A DNA stretch of 64,000 bases from Nematostella vectensis. Taxonomy: Eukaryota; Cnidaria; Anthozoa; Actiniaria; Edwardsiidae. This document shows, piece by piece, positions 13,701 through 22,337 of this stretch. Both the position numbers and the translations under genes were made by a program. The DNA lies in NCBI RefSeq assembly GCF_932526225.1, contig NC_064036.1, positions 11,897,181-11,961,180 on the forward strand, written 5' to 3'. Positions within the stretch are counted from its first letter, which is position 1. The number at the start of each line of letters is the position of its first letter. The notes below the pieces were generated by a model, which did no database searches, was not told where the DNA came from, and saw only the letters and a program-made list of their open reading frames with translations.

Positions 13701-15051
13701 AAATGAACTTAGTATAATGGAGCACCTATAATTGTTATCCTATCATAACAGCTACCTCCACTGGCGACAAAAGCTCACTGGACAGTACTGCGGGTGGCCG
13801 CTGTTCAAGCTCAAGAATGCGACTGCAGATTCACATTTGCAGGGATGTTGATGGTACGTATTTCTGAAAAAAATCCTTTCACGTCTCCTTTCGCATCTGA
13901 CATTTGTTGGCAAGCATCAAAACTGACAAACCGAATATATATATTTTTAAGATATTCATTGCAAGAGCGAAGCGCAATGTCAAGCGTTGTTGAACAAGGA
14001 AGAAAGCACCGTCGCTCCAGCAACAACGACTCAATACCATCCTACAGACGACAACTTTACTGAAGGATACTCAAGCAATAACTTAACCAGCACTCCGGCC
14101 CCATGTATCGGTAAACCAGGTATGTGATACCTCTAACCATTATCCTGCTAGAAGAGGTTCCACCCAACCACGCACTACCGAGAAAAGGAACCCCTTTTTC
14201 ACTGGGTGGCGCGGAAGAACTGTCTAAAACAGTGAAACCTCTGCAGGCAGGTCACCCTTGCCCCACCCTTAGTCCAGCAACCTGGATAGGGAACATCTCG
14301 AGCCTATCCCTTAAAGACTTACAGCATAAAGTTGTTCAATCATATCAGCTTTCATATAAACCACACCCCATGAAAAACCAAAATCGTAATTTCGACCTCT
14401 GGGCCAAACATTGTGACAGATTGAAATTTTGACATTTTGAATATTTGCATAATGTAAATCGACATAACCAAAAATAGTAATGTACGGCACTGATTGTGAC
14501 AGATTGAAAGTCTCACTTTTAAATTGCCGGATAGACAGACGTGACAGACGACATAAATGACTTAGGGCTCCATCATAGCTGTCAACTCTCCCGCATTAGC
14601 CGGGAGTCTCAAGATTTTTAACCTTTTCTCAAGCCTTATTTTCTTGAAAATATCCATACATTTACTGTATTCTCCCACATTAGCTATCTTGGTACTTCTG
14701 ATACATTTACTGTATTTTCTCATGATTTTTCCTAAAGCGACGTTGACAGCTATGCTCCATAGTTAAGCTCCTTTCACATTTTGATCCCCAGATTCTCATG
14801 GCCGTCGAGACTTTTTCACAGAAATGAAGTACCAGTTTGCGGTTGGCTTCCTCACCGCTGTCTGTCTTGTTTTCATAGTAAGCACTGCTTACCTTGGATA
14901 CCGGTTATACCGGAAAACAAAAGAGACTCCTCGAATGTGTTCAGAGAATGGCCGCTTCTCAATGCGTGCGTCAACCAGAACTACAAGCGAAGGCGCTGAC
15001 TCTATCGATGGTGCAGAGCACGAGTTACTTCGGGATAGCTCACATTGCTAA
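10707..15051 (+). CDS. Transmembrane (B-type) ephrin, 314 aa, five exons
   Basis: Ligand for Eph receptor tyrosine kinases in contact-dependent cell guidance. Exons 10707-10822, 12599-12906, 13752-13853, 13952-14110 and 14792-15051 join in frame for 945 nt. Exon 1 gives a signal peptide and the start of the receptor-binding domain (IVWSPQNP). Exons 2-3 give the rest, with the four domain cysteines visible in TIVCP, YDSCN, LLRCDTP and GGRCSSSRM, and the EFVPEREYYF segment typical of the fold. Exon 4 is a Ser/Thr-rich stalk with an NLT sequon. Exon 5 has one membrane helix (about residues 244-266) and a ~50-residue cytoplasmic tail ending SSHC, with no PDZ-binding C-terminus of the vertebrate ephrin-B kind. 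The exon 2 acceptor (CCACAG before TTTCTC) was chosen because the next upstream acceptor leads to an immediate stop. Confidence 0.88.
13198..13373. mobile_element. MITE, family A copy with long G and C runs
   Basis: Begins GGGGCGGATCTAGG followed by a G run, and ends with a C run then CTTCTGGATCCGCCCCTG. The core contains GACATTTGGCTTAAAAATAA as in the other copies. It lies in intron 2 of the ephrin gene. Confidence 0.85.
14567..14757. mobile_element. Probable MITE with CATAGCTGTCAAC ends
   Basis: CATAGCTGTCAAC near the left end is matched by GTTGACAGCTATG near the right end, and ATACATTTACTGTATTCTC is repeated inside as ATACATTTACTGTATTTTCT. About 190 bp, in intron 4 of the ephrin gene. Confidence 0.6.
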
Positions 15052-16002
15052 AATGGGCTGCTTTATTATGAGGTTTTGCGCTTCCCTTCCCTATAAAGGC
15101 TGAACATGGATACTTTAAAACAGTTTAACTTTAAGTTACTAAGAAAGTATGAAAAAAAATTTATGTACATAAAAAATCAAAGATGCAAGTCACCAGCATT
15201 TTCTAGAACACTGAATATCACTGATTATTTAAAATAACATTTCTATGTGTGGAGATACCTTTTTAGGAGTTGTTTATTACTTTTATACACGTTATGAAGT
15301 TTTGGAATACATTTTATAACGTTTACATGCTGAGAGAGACCCCAAATATACACAGTTTTTTTTAATGACACATAATGGTTTACTAGAGTGCTTGTGAGAA
15401 AAGCAAATGCATGACAGTTAAACAAGATAGAATTTTCAAATAAATAAGCTGGTTAGTTGAAAAAGCATCAAGCGTTTTTTTACCTTCCTTCCCCTTCTTG
15501 GTGTATCTTTTACATCTGTTGTTTAATTACTTCCTCTGCACCTATAGTCATATATAGTCTCACTAATACCTCATACTCAAAAATAGCCTATGAACCTAGA
15601 TTACAAAAATATGACTACCTGGATTACCAACTTCTGCACAATTATTTAGAGGATTTTTTTTGTGTCATCGGCATATGAATAGGTGGTCAAAATTGAATTC
15701 ATGTTAATGTAATTTTTCCAATGTCTTGTCAATGTATTAATTGGCACATCATCAAAAATCTGTTTTAAAATATCTTGGTCCCACCCTTTTATGGCCATAG
15801 CAGAAAAACGTTCTGCATAAACTTTCTTGCTTTTTCTGCCAGGGGGAGAGAGGGAGAGTTGCTACTATATTTGTCATTTGGTGCAATGATACAGCTCTAC
15901 TAGGAGGGATATATCCTCCTTTTCTCTCACTGCCTCAGACTAGCTACAGCCCTACCTTTTTCTAATTTTCCACTTTTTCTCCTTGAGTATGGATGAATTT
16001 GG
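15052..16002. other. Convergent intergenic region, ephrin / MITD1
   Basis: Lies between the stop codons of two convergent genes and should hold both 3' UTRs. AT-rich, with no coding evidence. Confidence 0.5.
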
Positions 16003-17457
16003 TTATTGTTTTCTCTTTAGAAAAATGTCTATAGTTGTCTCATGACAGTCCCTCAGATTGTAGTTACAGTAACCAATAGAAAATTTCCCTCTTGGCTTCT
16101 TGTAAAAGTCCAAACCTCTTCCAATCTTTATGACCCAGCCATTGCTGAATCTAATCTCGCGATCATGTAGAGTGTGGGAGTAGTTCACTTGTAAATCAAT
16201 ATTGTGTCTTTTCAAATCTGAGGTGAGTTCCTTTAGTCTCTGTTGTTGAGTGGAGGGATCGTCATCAAGACCTTAGAAAAAATAATTGCCCCAGAGTAAG
16301 AAAAGCTAGATCAAAATATACATAGTGGACGGGTGGGAAGGGGTCGCTTGAGAGGGGATGGTTGAGGGTTATAACAGCAGCATCTAATGACAAACTTATT
16401 TCTTAAGTTCTATTTTTCTTATACTCTTTTGTGCTATGGCTCTGGACACGCATCTAGGATTGGCGGAGGGGAGTGCGCAGTCATAGGTATCATATTGAAA
16501 AGGCATAGTATTTGAAGATTCCTTAATAAGAAATTACTTTGCCAAGGGGGGGGGGGGGGGGGTGTGCACGCACCCTTTGTGCCCTCCTTTGTATGTGCCA
16601 AAGCTCTCAGGGAAGGTAGGCTTTCTCACTAACAACATCTAGTTAAGTGGGTGGGAGGGGGTGCTTAAACTCAATTCCACGCCTGCATTATTAGCCCCCT
16701 TCAGGTATGTACACCCACTCCAACCCTCCCCCCCCCCCCCCCCTCTTGGCTGCCAGAAAGTGGGTTGTTTCTCATTGAAGGATTGTCAAACACTATCCTT
16801 TTTCCATGATTCCCATGACTGTACACCCCTACTCGGCCAATGCTGGTTATGTGCGAGCATTAATTTCTCTACAGCCTAGGACATTTATGTGTGCATTCAA
16901 AACCTTGTTAAGCCTTATATATTCGGGGTTCTTTCTTCAATAAACATGCCAACTTGGCAAAAGAGGTCGAACAAGAATTGATTAAAACAAATGCATTCAT
17001 TTAACGTCCACACTCTTATACCTGTAATAAGGTTGATTCTGCGTACGCTGCCATGTAATACGAATAATTCACAGAGCCGCAGGAAGTTATAGATTTGATG
17101 AATTCCACGAATGTACGGATCCTCGATTGTAACTTCCTCCACATTCTCGTCCAAATAACGTCCAAAAATCTTAGAGTAACTGTAGCCCTTAGATCCGTCC
17201 TTGATCTGAATTTGTTCGTGGTATTTACCCGCTTCTTTTTGCTCCTTAACTGTACGCTTTAGGTTCTCCGCGCGTTCAAAATATGAGTTCAGTTGTTCCT
17301 TGTAACGCGTTTTGGTAATTTCATTTGTAGTGGATTTCACGACCTGTAGCAGTAAACCTATTCCTTCTTGATAGCAGACTAAGGCTTCAGAATAACTCTT
17401 TCCTTCGTCGAGCTCTACAGCTCGTTTAAGAACGGAAATGGCTGCTTCTAGGGACAT
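16003..17457 (-). CDS. MITD1: MITD1, MIT-domain protein of ESCRT-III abscission machinery, 234 aa
   Basis: Adaptor that binds ESCRT-III subunits and membranes at the midbody during cytokinesis. Exons 17022-17457 and 16003-16271 join in phase 1 (ACAG|GTATAA donor, TTTTTTCTAAG acceptor). Residues 1-75 form the three-helix MIT domain ([29 protein letters not shown]). The rest is the phospholipase-D-like membrane-binding domain, with [48 protein letters not shown] and [11 protein letters not shown]. Length is close to the vertebrate protein. Its start codon lies 482 bp from the start of a divergent gene, so the two probably share an upstream region. Identification rests on the order and spacing of these family motifs. 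Confidence 0.93.
16446..16602. mobile_element. MITE, family C copy (forward)
   Basis: Carries GCATCTAGGATTGGCGGAGG, GCGCAGTCATAGGTATCAT and TTCCTTAATAAGAAATTA followed by a G run. The same block recurs at 28487 and, inverted, at 16690, 25615 and 57248. It lies in the MITD1 intron. Confidence 0.7.
16690..16862. mobile_element. MITE, family C copy (inverted)
   Basis: C run, CTTGGCTGCCAGAAAG, TTCTCATTGAAGGATTGTCA, then CATGACTGTACACCCCTACT and CGGCCAATGCTGG. This is the reverse of the 16446 copy and lies about 90 bases from it in the same intron. Confidence 0.7.
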
Positions 17458-17939
17458 TCTGAAACTTTGTTGTGTTTTGCTATGTCACTCGTGTCATCCG
17501 CCATGTTAGAAAATTCAAAGCGAGTGGTCTGGGAACTAGTTCACATTTGCACCCAGTGTAGCGTGGGGTGGCTATTTTCCTTTGCATCTGTCCTTAGCTT
17601 ACTATCATATAACGATTTTATCTAGTTCGCGACTAAAAAAAAAAATTCATATTTTCCCGGAATATTTTTTTCGGTGAAAACAACAACATCCACCACCATT
17701 TGGTTATCAATAATACTTTAATCAATTAATAAAAGTTTCAATTTCCCCCTTTACTGGAAAGGTTGTAATTTTAGTATTCGGGCCACATGCTGTACAACCA
17801 AAATAAAATTTGCGTTTTCTCAAATACAAACAGCCTGTATTCGTAAACAATCCAAAGAACCAGAAAATAGACTTACAAATGAATTGAATATTTGACGGTG
17901 GCTTGTTCAAAAAAATTGAGACAACACGTCCCCTGAAAA
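17458..17939. promoter_or_regulatory. Short divergent promoter region, MITD1 / vWA-domain gene
   Basis: 482 bp separate the two start codons. The region must contain both 5' UTRs and promoters. No TATA box or other motif was identified with confidence, so this is inferred from gene layout. Confidence 0.45.
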
Positions 17940-20900
17940 ATGAAGATGTCAAGTTTTCTTCTGTTAGCGGCGATTATTTCGTTCATGTTGGCAAGGAAGG
18001 CTTATGGTGTTGAACTTGTGGAGCCCTATAACCGTAAGTAAGAACAAATGTAGGAATGAATATAAAAAGTATGACATAGAAGGCAAAATCAGGCTTTGTA
18101 CTAAACGAACGTATCAAGAAGGTCTGATGTCCTTTAGCTCCCTAATTCTTATTTTTATACGCTTTTTACCAGAGTGATAGATGTGATCAAATGTCGATCA
18201 GATGTTGTACAGTTTGCGTAGTTTAATATACTACTACAATTCTGAAGAGAGTGTGTAACTTGATTGTTATGCCGTGGCAGATGACTAAGATGCTAATGAT
18301 TATAATGATAATAATGATATTATGAATTATGTCATTATGATAATATAGTGATTATGATGTAAGTAGGGTAGATCAAGAGAGTTAATATTCTCAGTGGCGG
18401 TCCACGATTCCACAGAGAGTATAACTCGATTTTTATGGTGATGATGACAGAGATACTTTATGACTGTGATGATGATGATGGTGATTAGGATGGCGGCATG
18501 ATAGATGCGATAATCTTGGTATGGCCATGGAGATGAATGATTGTGACTAGTCGATGGAGTTGCGGTCTTATAATATTCCGACAACACTATTGAAGTTTTG
18601 AGCTCGCACGTTGACACGATGTTATGTACTTCAGGTTGCTATGGTCAAGTAGAACTGGGTTTTATCGTCGACGGCTCTCGCAGCATCGAAGCATCGGCAT
18701 GTGGTAACTTCAAGCGAATGCTCGACTTCACACAGCGAATAGCCTCGGGATTCGGAATTGCTTCGTCTCAGACTCGGGTCGGCGTCGGCTTGTATTCGAC
18801 CTTTGCGTCCGTGCCTATTCCGTTCGGCAAGTACACGAGTCTGCAGGAAACTGTTGAAGGGATAAAGAAACTCCGCTATCCCGGTGAAGGGACCAGGACA
18901 GGGAGAGCACTAAAGCTAATGAAGACTCATCTCTTCTCTCAGTCGAGACCGAAAGCCCATAAGGTAAATGTCGGGTCTCACTTACAGAGCCATTTGTCAG
19001 ACGCTTCTTGTCATCCTAACAGTGGGAAAGCATCTATTTCGATTGGCTCTTTTGAAAGCTGGCATCTGCGATATTTTCGATCAAAATGGTTAAGTAATGT
19101 AACATGCTACAGGGCTAGGGCTAGAGTTAACAAGATGGTGTCTTCTGAGAGGTTGTGATTTCGTTTTAACTTGATCGTACCATATTTACCATAATCAGTG
19201 AGGGCTGACCTCTGCTCTCCATATGCTGTAAGTAACTGGGGAATTCTTCTTGAGATGATTGCGCACACAACGGAAGGAAATTTCTGAAAATCTTGAACAA
19301 TTCTTTCTTGAACTCAGGCATTCGGACGGAGTAAATTATAAAGTTAACAAATGAATTGGCGTATAGTAACACTAACACCGGATAAAACAATTTTCTAGTT
19401 CCATCTTTGTGTAACCAATCTATATGTAAAACAACCAAGGTAATAGTGGGTAGATAGCAAACCAGAGACACAAGCGTTACAATAAAGAGTGTGAATGTCA
19501 GTTTGGTGCTTCTCTTGGCTTGTCTTCCGTTTGGAAGAGATTTATCAAATTTCACCTTGATCCAGATGGCCAGATAACACAAGAACACAACAACAAGAGA
19601 AATAAAAGTAACGGCCATTTTAAGGTTAACCAGAATACTTCCGATTGCTTGTTCGTTTATTAATATTATGATTACCCCCAAGTTAACTACACTCGCAGCA
19701 ACCCAAACCAGGAAAATGACAATAATGTAAGGCTTGTTTCCAAGAAGACGATGTTTGAGAGGCGCTAAGACCGCATATGCTCTCTCAATAGCAATTCCTG
19801 TAAAAGAGAACAGAGATCCGTCGGTTGATATAACGTTAAATAATGTACAGGTAGTCTTGAATACACCAGACTTAAAACTTGCAACTTCATCAGTTTCTGA
19901 AACTATCAGCGACAGTCCTACCAATAAATCAGCCACTGTTAAGTTTAAGAGTAGATAGTTCGACTTTTTGATGCGAAATGTCTTTCTCAAGAAAACAGCC
20001 AGTGCTAATGTGTTGGCTACTACGATGATCATGGCCTCTGAAAGCACAATACAAGAGACTATGCTTATAGTCCTTGACTGGACCCCGCTACTGGAATTGT
20101 TATGCATTTCTCTTTCCAACACTCTTCATATAATATTTACTAAAATAGATCCCTCGATACAAGCCTATCAACTGAGAAATCCAGAATGCTGAGTTGAACA
20201 AATCACACTGCTGTAAACTTCGCTTGATGAAAAATGAAATTACATCTATTGTTGTCAATCTGCTGCGGTATAATTGGTTTGCAACGGGGTAGTATCGTAT
20301 AGTATCCAATAACTTAACCGATAACTGACAGTATAGCGGGTGTCTTTAATTTGAGAGAAACATCACTGTTTAGATAAGCTATGTTTAAAACCTCATGCCT
20401 TACACTTGAATTGTTGGCCATCTGGTTTTCGCATAATTAAACAAAGATTCGATACTCCTATATCCTTTTTAAAAAGTATGAAGTGTATGATACATCAGTG
20501 TCAGTAAAGTGTATGATGAGCTTTTGTGTATGAGTGTATTTGTCTCACAAAAAGCGCGAAGTAACATATATTTACGTGATTTAAGAAAATCTCAGGATGT
20601 CTCGATGCAGCTGCTACCAAACGGTAGACAAATAAATGGTGCAACGAGTTTAAATGCATCGATTAACTCCAAAAAAGTTTATGAAATATGGTAAAGCAAG
20701 ACTTGACTTGTTATATTTGGCAAATTGCGATAACAATCCAAGAGCCAACCGGAGTGTAAAGTGTAAAATAGTGTGCCAAACCCTAATTTGATAACAAGTC
20801 AGTGGTACGTCCGTGTGATCCAAAACGGACTCCCTCAATCAGGATGACAGAAATTCTCTTATCACCTTAAAAAGGGAGTAATAAAAATTTAAAATGCGGA

Positions 20901-21484
20901 TGGTGTTGAGCGCCGATGGACACGACAACCTGGTTAACACACCTGATGAGTTGTCAACTTCAGTAATAAAGAAGTTTTTTAAAAAACTCGAGCCACACCA
21001 AACTCACGTCCTTTCTAGAAATTTTGAGGGTAAAAAAGGAAAAGGAAAACTCGAGCCACACATAACTCACGTCGTTTCTAGAACTTACGAGCATCCATGT
21101 AATCATATTTTATAAGAGCCCCACTCCAGGGCCGGCTTACTGCTTATTGAACTTTACCCTTGTATTATATCCTTTTGTTCCCAGGTTCTGATAGTACTTA
21201 CTGATGGCACCTCCGTTGATGACGTCAAAGCGCCCGCTAAGGCCTTGAGGGAGAGTGGGGTGGAGGTTTTTGCGGTGGGAATCGGTGAACACTATCGTCC
21301 TCGGGAGCTCAAGGACATCGCGACTGATACAGGTCACGTGTTAACAGCGGGATTTCGTGACCTTATGTCTGTCGAGAGGAAGTTGCGTGACGCGGTCTGT
21401 AAATCCGTCAGGAAGGCAATGATGGCTAACGCGTACCAACAGGGGGTGGGTGCATGCGCTAGTAGCCCTTGCTATGGGAAGTAA
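17940..21484 (+). CDS. Small secreted von Willebrand factor A domain protein, 240 aa, three exons
   Basis: Extracellular vWA domains bind protein ligands through a divalent metal. Exons 17940-18033, 18635-18963 and 21185-21484 join in phases 1 and 0. Exon 1 is a signal peptide (FLLLAAIISFMLARKAYG). Exons 2-3 form a single vWA domain, as in matrilin or collagen VI proteins. The metal site (MIDAS) is complete: DGSRS in exon 2, the threonine in GEGTRTGRAL, and the aspartate in LTDGTS of exon 3. The domain ends with EVFAVGIGEHYRPRELKDIA. The C-terminus GACASSPCYGK looks like the start of an EGF-like module that is cut short. A possible donor (GGGAA|GTAAAG) overlaps the stop codon, so longer isoforms cannot be excluded. 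Intron 2 contains a GPCR gene on the other strand. Confidence 0.85.
19166..20107 (-). CDS. Rhodopsin-like (class A) GPCR, intronless, 313 aa, nested in an intron
   Basis: Seven-helix plasma-membrane receptor of unknown ligand. The N-terminus MHNNSSSG carries an N-glycosylation sequon. TM1 has the conserved Asn (VVANTLAL). TM2 has LNLTVADLLVG with the conserved Asp. TM3 ends AIERAYAV instead of DRY. TM6 has LVCYLPT with the conserved Pro. TM7 has NSFVNFIIY, a variant of NPxxY, followed by an amphipathic helix 8 and a Ser-rich tail with Cys (LPLCAQSS). I see no extracellular-loop-2 cysteine to pair with the TM3 cysteine (TTCTLF). The start at 20107 is the first ATG of the frame. The whole gene lies inside intron 2 of the vWA gene on the opposite strand. 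Lineage-specific single-exon orphan GPCRs are common in cnidarians (family knowledge). Confidence 0.9.
   Translation of the reverse strand: MHNNSSSGVQSRTISIVSCIVLSEAMIIVVANTLALAVFLRKTFRIKKSNYLLLNLTVADLLVGLSLIVSETDEVASFKSGVFKTTCTLFNVISTDGSLFSFTGIAIERAYAVLAPLKHRLLGNKPYIIVIFLVWVAASVVNLGVIIILINEQAIGSILVNLKMAVTFISLVVVFLCYLAIWIKVKFDKSLPNGRQAKRSTKLTFTLFIVTLVSLVCYLPTITLVVLHIDWLHKDGTRKLFYPVLVLLYANSFVNFIIYSVRMPEFKKELFKIFRNFLPLCAQSSQEEFPSYLQHMESRGQPSLIMVNMVRSS
20980..21090. repeat. Two direct ~42-bp repeats in the vWA-gene intron
   Basis: AAACTCGAGCCACAC, then CTCACGTC and TTTCTAGAA, occur at about 20985 and again about 62 bases later with few changes. They lie inside a short open frame that starts with ATG at 20894. 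I see no evidence that it is translated. Confidence 0.7.
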
Positions 21485-21884
21485 AGTACCACGCTTCTTC
21501 AAGAGATAGTTGTCTTTAATTTTTGATAAAAATGATCTAAGATAAAATAAAAAATCACATCCTAATTGAAATAATTGACAGTGATGTGATAATTTTAAAA
21601 TGGATAATAAATTTAGAAACTAAATGGTACATGAAACGTAAAAATTATCTTTTATCTTAAAATTTTTCTTTTTCAGAGCTTATTTTCCCGCATCCTAATC
21701 CCATCTTTTCCGAATATAAAGCAAAGACAGTGCGGCCTCGTCTATCTGGCAAGCATACCAACGCGAGAACGCAGTCAGCTCGCGGTTTTATCGCGGTGTC
21801 CTAGGCCTAGTTGTGACATGAAATTGGCGCCATGCGAGATAGAAACACGCGATGCATGACATACAAGGATAGGACGGGGTCATA

Positions 21885-22335
21885 TCGCGGCTAGAATATC
21901 ACGCGGTGAGGACGCGGTCATATCGTGGCTAGGATAGGACGCGGTCATATCGCGGCTATGATAGGATTCGGTGATATCGCTGCTAGGATATGACGCGGTC
22001 ATATCGCGGCTAGGAAAGGACGCGGTCATATCGCGGCTTGGAAAGGACGCGGTCATTTTGCGGGTAGGATTTGACGCGGTGATATCGTGAGGTAGGATAG
22101 GATAGGATGATAGGATTCGGTGATATCGCTGCTAGGATATGACGCGGTCATATCGCGGCTAGGAAAGGACGCGGTCATATCGCGGCTTGGATATCACGCG
22201 GTCATATCGCGGCTAGGATATCACGCGGTTAGGACGCGGCCATATTGCGGCTAGGAAAGGATGCGGTCATTTTGCGGGTAGGATTTGACGCGGTGATATC
22301 GTGAGGTAGGATAGGACGCGGTCATATCGCTAGAG
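21885..22335. repeat. Minisatellite downstream of the TRPA gene stop codon
   Basis: About 17 degenerate copies of a 25-28-bp unit (GACGCGGTCATATCGCGGCT plus AGGA and variants). A longer stretch around 21960-22080 is duplicated at about 22110-22190 and onward. It ends at the TRPA stop codon, so it would lie in that transcript's 3' UTR. Confidence 0.9.
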
Positions 22336-22337
22336 AT

